Source: Ypsolopha sequella (lineage: Eukaryota > Arthropoda > Insecta > Lepidoptera > Ypsolophidae). From it: DNA of 64,000 nucleotides. The DNA is taken from assembly GCA_934047225.1 (NCBI GenBank), contig CAKOHE010000114.1:248001-312000 (forward strand). Reading direction: 5' to 3'. The notes under the pieces are model-generated. The model ran no database searches. It worked only from the letters and a program-made list of their open reading frames with translations, and had not been told where the DNA came from. Position 1 is the stretch's first letter; the number at the start of each line of letters is the position of its first letter. The position numbers were made by a program, and so were the translations under genes. Below are positions 52,996 to 63,786 of the stretch, piece by piece.

Positions 52996-53404
52996 GTGGC
53001 CCTTTACGAGCACATGCATTGAAAAAATAATTCCCACTTCGATAAGAGATGGCGCTGAAATATTCACTGTTAGTGTTGCCAACTTAGCGCTATTTAATTT
53101 TTCGAAGAAAACTATTACAGCTACATGTTTATTTAGTAACCATGAGAGTTTACTTGCAGCCAATTAAACAAATTATGCTTATTTGCAACACTTTGCGACA
53201 CCTAGTGTTGTAAGATCGGGTTAAAATTTGCTACGCCTTGATGTATGGGAGTTGTCGGTCTATACCTTAATCAATGGTATTACGTAATTCATACATTATG
53301 ATTTATGTTTAGTAAACATTTGTTAGTACGTTTTCTTCTCAGTTTTAGGAAATCCCATGGGATCGGGAGAAACGGGATCCACGCGACCAACGCTGCGAAA
53401 ATTC

Positions 53405-53960
53405 CGCTAGTAATAAATAAATCCATCCATCAGCCCGTATTCGTCCACTGCTGAACATAGGCCTCCCCAATATGACGCCACTTTTGGCGGTCCTCAGTCA
53501 GATACAAAAAGGTTAACAAACTACTAGGTAATTAAACAAGTTATTTGATAGATGACGCTGTGCTTCATAGGTGAAGTAGGTGGGAAAGCTAATGCCGGGC
53601 TTGACTGTCAGTGGAGGTATGGATGCCATCTTACTCACGAACCGCCCAGAAGTTATTCGCGAGAGAGTAAGAGAGAGAGTAGTAGTGCCTGTTTGAGACA
53701 GCTCTCAAACAGGCACTACTAGGTGGCCCACCATGCCTGGGACCGACTGATGGCGATACATACATCTTCAATTGCCGGCCCTTATCTAAAACAGACTAAT
53801 GACGGACAGCGGCGTAACTGGGTCGCGGGCGCCAACCAAACCGCCTGCCCAGGTTGTGTGAGTATGGGCATTTCTTCCAGGAGGACCGCCAAGATTAGCG
53901 AAATCTTGGAAAGGCCTGTGTTCAACAGTGGACAAACCAGGCTGATGGATTGAATATGAT
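53405..53960. repeat. Rearranged CATC-type repeat with inverted arrangement
   Basis: 53420-53515 reads forward (ATCCATCCATCAGCCCGTAT, GGCCTCCCCAATATGACGCC), while 53585-53955 carries a copy in reverse (CTCACGAACCGCC, GGGACCGACTGATGGCGATA, CAACAGTGGACAAACCAGG). At 53680-53721 two 19-bp perfect arms, TAGTAGTGCCTGTTTGAGA and its complement, flank a 4-bp loop. This looks like a head-to-head fusion of two copies. Confidence 0.6.
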
Positions 53961-54110
53961 GAAATATAAGTACCCTTAAATCTACTGTCCTGATGAAACC
54001 CACAGTCCAAATTTATGTTCCTAGTTTCAATCAGCTAGCCCGGGCATTGATAGACCAGTCAGTCAGGATATTCTCTTATTTAATATATGTAGCCAAAATT
54101 GTTATACTTA

Positions 54111-54250
54111 GGGCCGATTTTTCAATTCACAGATAAAATTTATTCCTATGAATAAACTACGTTGGTTTCACTCTAACACCGTTTGTTTTATGAAATAGAT
54201 ATAGTTTATTCCTAGGAATAAATTTTATCTGGCAATTGAAAAATCGGCCC
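54111..54250. mobile_element. 140-bp MITE
   Basis: Inverted ends GGGCCGATTTTTCAATT continue with AGATAAAATTTATTCCTA in both arms. TTA flanks each end. It is non-coding and in a VWA8 intron. An (ATCT)n run at 54568-54587 sits next to exon b. Confidence 0.88.
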
Positions 54251-54592
54251 TTACTCATATACAAATTACACAACCATTATACTCACATATACATTTACAC
54301 ATTAACTAAACAATAATTGTCCACTCTCGATGGAATTCGTGCGGCTCTCTGCAGGTGACGACAGAATAACAGCGTCGCAGATTTCGGTTTGCGGCATTAT
54401 GCTGAGTCGGAGCCTTTTTTTCTTTGCCGCGACACTCATACCACTAGGATAAATTTAAGTTACTTTCTTTTTGTGTTTTAACTTTATTTAATTTTTTTTT
54501 TCTTTTATTTAAGTTCTACTTTGTTTTTTGTATGTATGTGTCGTGTTTTTGGGAAATAAATGTTATATCTATCTATCTATCTATCTACTTAC

Positions 54593-54932
54593 CCACAATG
54601 CAAAAATCGGCAACACTGTGACTCAATAGCAGCTCATTCAACATATCACTTTGATACGCCGTTTTCACTGTCCTCTTAGAAAACCTGCCAGGTTTTCCAC
54701 CTCCAACCGGCACGGGAAACTGACCCTTCTGGCTGTTGATATCCATCGTCACTAACGCCGAGTTTCCTTTGGCCTCGATGCCTCCGAAAGAAATATCCCA
54801 TTTTGGCTTAGTATTAATGTTCAAGTTATGAAGGACGGCTTCGACATTCTTCACATGCTCTTTAGTCAAAAACGTGTTGTATGGATAGAGCAAGTATAAA
54901 AGCTTGTGCAGAGGAATGTTTGGGTTGCGTTC
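54593..54932 (-). CDS. VWA8: VWA8 exon b
   Basis: A 340-bp exon with an ATTTCAG acceptor and GTAAGT donor. It starts in phase 0 and leaves one base. It encodes ERNPNIPLHKLLYLLYPYNT, a less conserved middle, GKPGRFSKRTVKTAYQSDML, and ends LSHSVADFCIVG just before the P-loop of exon c. In vertebrate VWA8 the equivalent stretch runs from IKHAIQWLYPYS to the segment before GGKGCGKT. Confidence 0.93.
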
Positions 54933-55201
54933 CTGAAATTTATAAAAAAATTATTATGTTTTTTTATAGTGTGCAAGCGTGCTCGATCAGAAAGCAGAAA
55001 GGAGAATGAAAGACCTCGACTTCTTTCGTTTTATTCTTCTTCTGTCCAGGAGCTTCCGCAAAATCTTCGGAAGTTGATAACGGACGAATGACTGATGCTA
55101 AGCAAAAGCCTGTTACTACTCTCCCGGTACTGCTTCTTATAACGTCTTGCCACAAGCATGACAAGTTAACGGGTACAAAATACACTGTTCATTTACATTT
55201 G

Positions 55202-55365
55202 TTTTTTAGGGTTCCGTACCCAAAGGATAACTAACGGGAACCTATTACTAAGACTCCGCTGTCTGTCTGTCTGTCTGTCACCAGGCTGTATCTCATGAAC
55301 CGTGATAGTTAGATAGTTGAAATTTTCACAGATGATGTATTTCTGTTGCCGCTATAACAACATAC
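55202..55365 (+). repeat. Lepidopteran interspersed repeat, left part (split by mariner)
   Basis: It starts TTTTTTAGGGTTCCGTACCC and runs through (CTGT)n, CTGTATCTCATGAACCGTGA, GTTGAAATTTTCACAGATGA and CGCTATAACAACATA, where the mariner begins. The right part is 56817-56952 and ends CCAACTCGCCCTTGGCCGG plus a T run. Confidence 0.75.
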
Positions 55366-55416
55366 TACTCTGTCAAGAAAGTAACGGGAAAAAATCAATA
55401 ATATACAAAATGTTAG

Positions 55417-55800
55417 TTATCCATCAAAATTTATTTTATCACCTTCAAAGTATGCTCCTTCGGAAACAATACACTTACGCCAACGAATAACACAACCATC
55501 AAAAAAATTTTTAAACACTTTTTCCGGAATTAAAATCAGTTCTTGCAGCGAATTCTTCTTTATGTCTTCTACCGAATGAAAACGGGTGCCACGAAGTGGT
55601 AATTTGAGTTTAGGAAAAAGAAAGAAGTCGGCTGGAGCCATATTTGGTGGATAAGGTGGTTGCTCGATGGTATTTGTTGAGTTTTTGATCAAAAATCCGT
55701 TCACAATGATGGCCTTGTGCGAAGGCGCATTATCGTGGTGCAAAACCAAGAATTTTCTTTCCACAGATCCGGCCTTTTTCGTCAAATTTGTTCTCTTAAA
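55417..55800 (-). pseudogene. Mariner transposase, C-terminal part
   Basis: It carries the second and third catalytic residues: the Asp of LVLHHDNAPSHKA and the Asp of YPPNMAPADFFLFPKL, spaced by exactly 34 residues, the D34D mariner signature. It continues KLPLRGTRFHSVEDIK and ends EGAYFEGDKINFDG. The open frame extends upstream to 55935, but those residues (LHLDDEDAKNEEISQ...) do not look like transposase. Confidence 0.88.
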
Positions 55801-56005
55801 TTCCTTGAAATTAATTGATTTCGATGTTGACGCCTGTGATATTTCCTCGTTTTTGGCATCCTCGTCGTCCAAATGAAGTGTTCCTGAAGGATTTGTGGAT
55901 TGCACGCAGAACGTAGTAACGACACGGTTATTCAATCGAGACTGCTTTATTAAGTATCATGTAGGTAAGTACAGGTAGATCAACCAAGTGACAGATAATA
56001 TGAAA

Positions 56006-56620
56006 TTACCCACTATATCTAAACATCACAATAACTTTGACTTTTGATCGACTTTGGCGTGGTTTTTTCGGTTTCGGTTCAGTTGGAAGGCGCCACTCCG
56101 AAACTTGTTGACTAGTTTGCATGTCAAACTCGTAAACCCACGTCTCGTCACCAGTAACAATGCGTTTCAGGAATGTTGGGTCGGAATTGACTCGTTCTAG
56201 CATGTCCTCAGCGACTCTTATGCGATTGAGTTTTTGGAGAAAATTGAGGTCTTTTGGGACTAGCCGAGCGGCAACATGTTTCATACCCAAATTATTATTT
56301 AAAATGGTACGGATCGACTCGTGAGACATAGAAAGTTCGGCGGCTATCTCTCTCAAACTTGAATGAGGATTTTCAGTCACTATTTTCTTCACTTTTGCTA
56401 TATTAACTTCAGTTGCAGACGTTGATGGCCTACCAGAGCGAGGCAAATCTTCCATCACATCTCGCCCACTTTTGAACGCTTTGTACCACTCATAAGCACG
56501 TGTTTTTGACAAAGTCGATTCACCGTAAGCCTTTTGTAACATTTTCAGTGACTCCGAACACGAAATTCCATTGGCGATACAAAATTTAAGACAAACTCTT
56601 TGTTCAATGTTTTTGTCCAT
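56006..56620 (-). pseudogene. Mariner transposase, N-terminal part
   Basis: From MDKNIEQRV, about 205 residues: a paired helix-turn-helix DNA-binding domain (SCSESLKMLQKAYGE, DLPRSGRPST, SSLREIAAELSMSHESIRTI), the linker WVYEFDMQTSQQVSEW, and the first catalytic Asp in VTGDETWVYE. It ends VKVIVMF, where the normal core should continue; the frame is lost there. The transposase cannot be produced intact. Confidence 0.9.
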
Positions 56621-56816
56621 TATGAAATTCGCAATACACACAAGATATGATATGACTAAAAACAGCACTGTATTTAATCTAAATAACAGATGCAACTCAA
56701 ACTCCGCGCCAAAATGGAAAACAGTTGTGCCAATCTTACAACAACAAAAATTAACAACATTTGAATTTGGAACCATAGACAAATCAGTCATTCCCGATAC
56801 TTTCTTGACTGAATGT

Positions 56817-56952
56817 ATACTAAAAAACAGAATAAAATAAATATTTAAGGGGGCTCCCATACAACAGACATGTTTTTTTTGACGTTTTTATGGATATGGT
56901 ACGGAACCCTTGGTACGCGAGTCCAACTCGCCCTTGGCCGGTTTTTTTTTAA
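56817..56952 (+). repeat. Lepidopteran interspersed repeat, right part
   Basis: It continues the repeat broken at 55365 and ends GGTACGGAACCCTTGG, GCGAGTCCAACTCGCCCTTG, GCCGG and a T run. The same ending occurs at 28410-28470. From 56953 to 57993 I see no feature other than intronic AT-rich DNA. Confidence 0.75.
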
Positions 56953-57993
56953 TGTTTCCTCCTCAATGATTGTTTAATTTTCACGGGATCCTTATGTAAC
57001 TATACACTTACATAAGTTTACTCTGCTTCGTAGTTCGTAGATTTTACAATCACGTCGGCGAAAAAATAAATTAGAAAACATTTGGTAAAAAGGTCTTCTT
57101 TTTGATAAAACCCTAGAAGTTAAGTAATTAGTATACAAATAGATAAGAATATCAGAATATATAAAGTATAGAAGTATTTTGCGACTAAAAGTAGAACAAA
57201 CTATGTATGTTAGAATACCTAAATAAAAAAGACGTACCATGTTACGTACATCCAATAAAACATTGTTGGTTTGTTAACGCAACACCATTTGTATGGGTCT
57301 ATCTACGTTCCAAATCTTTGATACTTTCACGGACAAAGTTATTAAACGATAGCATACTTTCTGTTACGGTAAGTTGCGACACAAACATGAAATTTGTCAA
57401 GTAAAATTATTTTTTCGATATCTAATTTCACACAATTTCAAACTAAAAGTGATAAATATCGCTGCTCATAACTTCGCTTTTTTCATAAATTCTAAAATTG
57501 TTGTGTTTTGCATTACCAAATTAATCAGTTACCATAAAAAATACGTTTATACAAATACAAATACGTGTATTAAATGAAACAGTTACATATGTTATTGAAT
57601 TACAAATGTACCCTCGACTAGACTTGTGATTCTCAGGGTACTGTCCATGTTTACATATTAGATCATGAACTTTATTGATAAGCTACATTTTTCTATTCTA
57701 CAAATATACTGATATTTCACTACAGTTGACAAGCTCATTAAGAAACACAAAGTCTACCTTGAACTTCCCGAGTTCATCGTAACTCGGTGACGGATGACAG
57801 GATCGCGTGATCAGATCTACATTAGCATCATCAGAAAAGTTAGACAAAAGATCCAGGTTTCAAGGTCGAAGTAAAGTCGCAAGTTTCGAGCATCAATGTC
57901 AACCATTTTGGAAACTTTTGCGACGAGTTGTAGAGTTCTGCCACGGACATAGCGTTGCCATCCGTCCGGATAAAGCCGGACAGTGGTACTTAC

Positions 57994-58152
57994 CAATATA
58001 AGTGCAGCAGCATGTAAACTGTCAACCGGGAAGTCAGGCAAGCTGACCTGCTGCAGCTCCGGACTGATGAGCGCGTAGGCAGCTGACAGCAACTGTTCTA
58101 ACTTGACCGTGTCTACTTGGGGCGCTTCTTCTTTTAAGTTGTTTAGGTATTC
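57994..58152 (-). CDS. VWA8: VWA8 exon a (most 5' exon found here)
   Basis: A 159-bp exon (53 codons, phase 0 at both ends) with a TTGTTCCAG acceptor and GTAAGT donor. It encodes EYLNNLKEEAPQVDTVKLEQ, LLSAAYALIS and LPDFPVDSLHAAALIL. The last part matches vertebrate VWA8 (LPDFPLDSLAAAVQIL), just before the WLYPYS segment of exon b. The N-terminal exons, including the mitochondrial presequence and the first AAA+ module, should lie to the right of 58152 and were not seen in this window. Confidence 0.92.
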
Positions 58153-58706
58153 CTGGAACAATTGATATACATACCATTTTTAATTCGAAATCGACAAATT
58201 TTGTATTTAATAATCCATTAGAAGCCGACCCGCAGCATTGTTTGCGTGGATCCCGCTTCTCGGAATTGCCTAAAATCCGGTTAATCTTTTATATAAAAAT
58301 TTTAATCAAAAAAGTTTTTGGCTCCTGATTCAAATTATTATTTTTTTTTTGTAAAAAGATATCAGTGTTTTTGCACTTTTACATTATGTCATTATATTGT
58401 ATTTTCTATTCGCCTGACGACGACCCCATTGAAGGGGTCGAAATATAACCTTAAATTTTGTTTTTATTTTTATATTCCTTGAATTACTTACCTTTAAATT
58501 GAATACCATTGACTAAGTAATATAATAAATAACAAATATATTTATTTATATATTTTATACAAGTCATACTTAGTAATGTTCTTTCTTTTAGCATATTTTT
58601 ATCGTTACTATTATAGTTTGGCCTATTTCTTTTTTAATAACGATAAGAAAATGGTAAATTTTGCTAACTTACAATAACTACAATTAAATTAAAATACCTA
58701 AATTAA

Positions 58707-58848
58707 CACTATATAATTGCAGTATAGAAACGCAGAAAGAAAAGTAAATCTGGATGTGAGGAGCTCTGAACCGGGATTCGAACCCGGGACCTCTCGCTTG
58801 CCGGGCGATTGCTCTAACCTCTATACTTCTATACTGCAATTATATAAT
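58707..58848 (-). repeat. tRNA-derived SINE, copy 2, split by a MITE
   Basis: The minus-strand head has the B box GGGTTCGAATCCCGG, and the body TTTCTGCGTTTCTATACTGC matches the copy at 16739. The remainder (ATGTTAATTTATATCTCC, TTGCGATGGATAAATCGCC) resumes at 59013-59065 after the MITE. Confidence 0.75.
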
Positions 58849-59012
58849 AAAGCCGATTCTGAAGGCTTTAATTTTAGTTTTAGTGCTGTCAAAACTAAAT
58901 TTTCTTCATTGCAAAATGGTCCTTAGATTTAAGAAACAGAAGTTAAATTACTTTGGAAAATTTTAAGTTTTGACAGCACTATAACTAAAATTAAAGCCTT
59001 CAAAATCGGCTT
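58849..59012. mobile_element. 164-bp MITE inside the SINE
   Basis: Inverted ends AAGCCGATT(C/T)TGAAGGC continue with TTTAATTTTAGTT and GTGCTGTCAAAAC in both arms. Comparison with the SINE copy at 45340 (TATAATGTTAATTTGTATC) shows the insertion point; TAA may be the duplicated target. Confidence 0.85.
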
Positions 59013-59654
59013 AAATGTTAATTTATATCTCCTTGCGATGGATAAATCGCCAAGTGTTCAAACATAGAAATTTATTTATGTCATAGTAAAATACCTAAAT
59101 TAACTCGCAGAACAGATGTTACAAACACCTTAAAAATACATTCAGTTGTAATTATAACTTTAAAACAATTTAGCCTCCATTTTGTTTTAGCTTAAGGCTG
59201 AACATTTATAATTAAACCAAAGCCTACACGAAATATCGAAATAAAACTTTTACAATTAAAAGTTCCTTCTCGACGTAAGCTACAATTAAGTTTTCGTAAC
59301 ATGCAAACTTAAACCGGAATCCACAACTTAGCGACAAAAAGTTGAAATTTTATTCTGGACTAGAAATTTTTCCATAAATAAGGATTCTTGCTCCTTGCGT
59401 GATCTTTGTACATCGAAACATAAACTGTCTGAATTCGCGTTAAGCTTTATGTAAGGTTATTTATTGATGTTAGATCCAGCTATTTTAGGAATTTATGATA
59501 CTGTTTCGAGGGTCTAGGCGTAGATTATTTATAGATGTTATATGTGTGAAGTCTTAAAACACAAGACAAATGGCAATAGGCAAATGGAATTCCGCATTGA
59601 AAACTACAGTTTTTCTGTACGTTCCGATATTATAAAATAACAAAATAATATACA

Positions 59655-59830
59655 CCAACACGACATGAAGCCCCGAGGGGGTGTCAGAGATGTTCCGAGT
59701 GTGAACTGTGAAATGCATGAGTGTGGAGTCAGTACACTCGCGTTTCACCGACGATTATTACGTCCCAACGTAATGGGTATCACCGTTCTTCGGGCACAAA
59801 TACACGTTTTTTAGGGCATGCAGGTTTCAA
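59655..59830 (+). repeat. 'GGGGGTGTCAGAG' repeat family, copy
   Basis: CACGACATGAAGCCCCGAGG, GTGAACTGTGAAATGCATG, CGACGATTATTACGTCCCAA and TTTTTTAGGGCATGCAGG are shared with copies at 18950 and 34250. A short end piece recurs near 63608-63640 (reverse). Confidence 0.6.
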
Positions 59831-60120
59831 TTAATAATGTTCTTGCATTTAAGTTTATAGGAAAACCTGTATTAGGATGAGACCGCTCTTCCTTATGTTT
59901 AACTGTAACTTGTTCATTAAGACTTATATTATGTAGAAGTTACCTAAATTAACTAAGTTAAAAAACACTATTTAAAAATTAAGTTAAGCTAACTTATGAA
60001 TAAAAGGGGAAGTTGAAAAAAGGGTTTGGTTAGGTTTAAATAAATATGTATAAATATAAGTACTTTTTATTTTAATTATATTTTATTTGATTTTAATTAT
60101 TCTTCTTTATTATAAAATCA

Positions 60121-60690
60121 GTTATAGTATTTCAGCAAATTTTCAGTTTCACCATAGTCAAGTTGTTTCAACCATGATGTAACAGATTTTTTACACTCAA
60201 TGTATGACATAGTGTAAATGTTGAGCATTCTGTTAATACGATTGTACAAGAAAATAGATTGCACGTTGTACTGGATACTAGCAAATTTGGTTTTTATAGC
60301 AGGGTGGCGTAATACAGTATAGGGATTGCGTTTTTTTTAATATATTTGGGTCCGGCGTAATAGTTCCATGAGTTTTTAGAACACAATTTAATATATATAG
60401 TTGCCTGACGGTAAAGACATTCTTTGTGATCTTTTATTAATTTTCTGGGACAATAATACTTTTAGTAGCGATCGCTGGGCTCGCTCAAGTTCTATAAATT
60501 TGGTTTTGTGTGATCCTAGATATTGAGACCCCATGTAGTACCTGTACGACATAAAATAGTTTATTCTGAGTTTTAGCACGTGATACGAGTAGAATATTGT
60601 CAAACTATAAAAATACATGCATGAACAAAATGAAAAACACGAGATTGCATTGTAAAATCTGGATTTACATACCACGTACGTCACGTCGTG
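60121..60690 (-). pseudogene. LINE C-terminal fragment
   Basis: On the minus strand FMSYRYYMGSQYLGSHKTKF, IELERAQRSLLKVLLSQK and, in a second frame, YTVLRHPAIKTKFASIQYNV, SWLKQLDYGE occur in the order expected for the end of a CR1/jockey-like ORF2. Compare LINE C: ERAQRALLKVAF and DWLSPLDYEQ. Frameshifts separate the parts. It is a dead fragment. Confidence 0.7.
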
Positions 60691-61015
60691 CTGCCATCGT
60701 CCTCAACTCAAGACTAAATGTCAAATTATCTGTCACTAGAAATAACCTATCACAGGGTCACTAAGGAAATCAGAGAGTTTCTCTATGGCATCGTTGTATT
60801 AGTTCGTTTCCCGTGCGCTAGGTGGCACTCAAAGAATTATTTTTTGTTTATGTATTATATATACGACACCAAGCCCCAGGAGGATAGATGCAGGTTTTAG
60901 AGGAGCAACTCTGCCTTTGCCAGCGTTAAGTGAAAATTTAAAAGTCCCATCAGGACCTTTAAATCATCAAGAGGCCACACAAGCGTAAGCATAGCTGCTT
61001 ACGTCTACGAAGACT

Positions 61016-61500
61016 TACCAAGTTTAATGAGACTTATTGAAATAAACGTGTTGTACCATTCCGCCCACTGATCAGATTCGACCGGAGGAATCTTTTTATC
61101 CCAATCTTTCACCAACCGCCAAGTTCTCTAAAACAAGATCTTCCCATGAGTTATAATGGGAGTTAAAATACCAAGCGGGTCATAGCGGGTCTAATTCTCA
61201 TTAGATCGAGCAAAACTTGACGTTTAGTGAATTGTTTTGGAAGAGTTTCGGTAATATTTATTTTGAAAGCAAAGGTGTCGTTTTCTGGGTTCCACCATAG
61301 ATCTAATGCACGAGGGCTTGAGTTATCTAATCTTAAATCAACAACACCTTGGGGGTTCATTTTAACTTTTTGAGGTGGGAGCAGCTTCAACGCCTCAATT
61401 TTGTTCGAGACCCAATCTCATCTCAAAACCTGCCTTTGCGTAAATGCTAACAATTTCGCAAGCAAGGCGAGAAGCTTGGTCTGTGTCTCTAACGCTGAGT
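61016..61500 (-). pseudogene. BEL/Pao pol fragment
   Basis: The minus strand encodes an RT-to-linker piece of a BEL/Pao LTR retrotransposon: IYAKAGFEMR, then (after a frameshift) LKLLPPQKVKMN, SSPRALDLWWNPENDTFAFK, ITETLPKQFTKRQVLLDLMR, and after another break TWRLVKDWDKKIPPVESDQW, AEWYNTF. The order and the WW-P--D-F motif are characteristic. It is truncated at both ends with at least two frameshifts, and no LTR is seen nearby. Confidence 0.8.
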
Positions 61501-61944
61501 TGCACGAAAACGACGCTAATTTTCCGTTAGCTAACTGGAATCTAATCTCAAGATTACATAATCTCGTGATTAAATTTGAAGCTGTTGTTCGAAATGTTTT
61601 TACTTTCCTTTAAGTGATAATTAAGTGTTTCCCGATATAAAAATAAAATTAATCTGTACACAGACTAAAAATGTTCAATACTCTTTCAAATTGAATGATT
61701 GAAATAAACGATCTTTTTATAACCCGCATTATTTGTATTTAGATGTGGGGCCACTGAATGTTTATAATAGTAAAATGACTTTTATGTCGTTGACGTTAGA
61801 AGCTAATTTATTAATAGTTCGCAAATTTGTCACCGATATAGAACATACGTGCTCTCTATAACTAACTGTCATGTCAAACATAACAAATTTGAAATTGAAT
61901 AACCTTAGGTTTGCATTTTCCTTCTGCAAAGTGGTTTAATAAAA

Positions 61945-62864
61945 ACAAGTATCTTACTAGTATCAACAAGTATCTCACTAGTAACGACAAGTATCTTACT
62001 AGTATCAACAAGTATCTCGCTAGTAACGACAAGTATCTTACAAGTATCAACAAGTATCTCGCTAGTAACGACAAGTATCTTACAAGTATCAACAAGTATC
62101 TCACTAGTAACGACAAGTATCTTACTAGTATCAACAAGTATCTCACTAGTAACGACAAGTATCTTACTAGTATCAACAAGTATCTCACTAGTAACGACAA
62201 GTATATTACTAGTATCAACAAGTATCTCGCTAGTAACGACAAGTATATTACTAGTATCAACAAGTATCTCACTAGTAACGACAAGTATCTTACTAGTATC
62301 AACAAGTATCTCACTAGTAACGACAAGTATATTACTAGTATCAACAAGTATCTCGCTAGTAACGACAAGTATCTTACAAGTATCAACAAGTATCTCACTA
62401 GTAACGACAAGTATCTTACTAGTATCAACAAGTATCTCGCTAGTAACGACAAGTATATTACTAGTATCAACAAGTATCTCGCTAGTAACGACAAGTATAT
62501 TACTAGTATCAACAAGTATCTCACTAGTAACGACAAGTATATTACTAGTATCAACAAGTATCTCGCTAGTAACGACAAGTATATTACTAGTATCAACAAG
62601 TATCTCGCTAGTAACGACAAGTATCTTACTAGTATCAACAAGTATCTCGCTAGTAACGACAAGTATATTACTAGTATCAACAAGTATCTCGCTAGTAACG
62701 ACAAGTATATTACTAGTATCAACAAGTATCTCACTAGTAACGACAAGTATATTACTAGTATCAACAAGTATCTCGCTAGTAACGACAAGTATATTACTAG
62801 TATCAACAAGTATCTCACTAGTAACGACAAGTATATTACTAGTATCAACAAGTATCTCGCTAGT
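61945..62864. repeat. 42-bp (2 x 21) tandem array, left block, about 22 units
   Basis: Alternating 21-mers are AAGTATCTTACTAGTATCAA+C and AAGTATCTC(A/G)CTAGTAACGA+C; most contain a SpeI site (ACTAGT) or one base off it. First-half variants are TCTTACT, TATTACT and TCTTACA. The period is divisible by 3 and stop-free in several frames, which creates artefactual ORFs on both strands. Confidence 0.95.
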
Positions 62865-63206
62865 CTTCTTCTTAGCGTGTCGATGGCATCATTATTTTAA
62901 ACCTTTCCGGACCAGAAAGAGGCCACTTTTATGGCTCTGTCGTTGGCCTCAAAAAGATCGGTCATCGTGCAGGTGGTCGGGCACGATGGACATGACATGA
63001 CGTGAGCCATGGTTTGCTGGGTGGCTCCGCAATCACAGCTCCCGTTATTTGAGAAGCCCCATTTGAAAAGGTTGTGTCTGCAGCGGCCAACCTGGGTGCG
63101 CAGGCGGTTAAGCGTTTTCCAAATAGGCCACGGGTATTTGTTCCCAGGTGCCAGCTGCTCCTGTGCTGGGGCAAATGTGGTAGGAGGAGGGAGTGTTTCT
63201 CTCCTT
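62865..63206 (-). mobile_element. 342-bp LINE 3' fragment splitting the 42-bp array
   Basis: The minus frame reads KYPWPIWKTLNRLRTQVGRC, RHNLFKWGFSNNGSCDCGAT and QQTMAHVMSCPSCP and ends SFWSGKV-stop. The LNRLRTxVGRC...CDCG...HV--CP pattern is the C-terminal zinc-binding tail of jockey/R1-like ORF2 proteins. It ends in an AAGAAGAAG tail. The tandem array resumes beyond it in almost the same phase. Confidence 0.82.
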
Positions 63207-63571
63207 AACAAGTATCTTACTAGTATCAACAAGTATCTCACTAGTAACGACAAGTATATTACTAGTATCAACAAGTATCTCGCTAGTAACGACAAGTATA
63301 TTACTAGTATCAACAAGTATCTCGCTAGTAACGACAAGTATCTTACTAGTATCAACAAGTATCTCGCTAGTAACGACAAGTATATTACTAGTATCAACAA
63401 GTATCTCGCTAGTAACGACAAGTATATTACTAGTATCAACAAGTATCTCGCTAGTAACGACAAGTATATTACTAGTATCAACAAGTATCTCGCTAGTAAC
63501 GACAAGTATATTACTAGTATCAACAAGTATCTCGCTAGTAACGACAAGTATCTTACTAGTATCAACAAGTA
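63207..63571. repeat. 42-bp (2 x 21) tandem array, right block, about 9 units
   Basis: Same units and orientation as 61945-62864. The two blocks are one array interrupted by the LINE fragment. Confidence 0.95.
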
Positions 63572-63786
63572 CACCGTTCATTTATTCCAGCACGACTGAT
63601 TACCTATAACACCCCCTGGGGATTCATGTCGTGACGATTTTTTTTCTTCTTATTAATTATAAGCTTAGTACATTATTTTTGGTATATTTGTTTTAGGAAT
63701 GATAGTATCCTTCACGCAGTTAAGTATATAATTAAAATGATAGGTGACATTGATTTTGTAATTTTACAATAAGAATTCCATTTTAG

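Larger units (their letters stand above)
55366..56817 (-). mobile_element. Mariner transposon (D34D class), damaged
   Basis: Inverted termini CTCTGTCAAGAAAGTAACGG (left) and CAGTCAAGAAAGTATCGGGA (right, complement) lie at a TA target inside the GGTTCCGTACC repeat. The minus strand encodes a mariner transposase in two frames. The element is about 1.45 kb; typical mariners are about 1.3 kb. The excess is an unaligned block around 55800-56020 in the middle of the catalytic domain. Confidence 0.88.

Noticed and set aside
61874..62900. Long ORFs on both strands over the 42-bp array (for example YLLILV..., NKYLTSINKY...)
   Set aside because: Same artefact: a repeat period divisible by 3 with stop-free frames on both strands.
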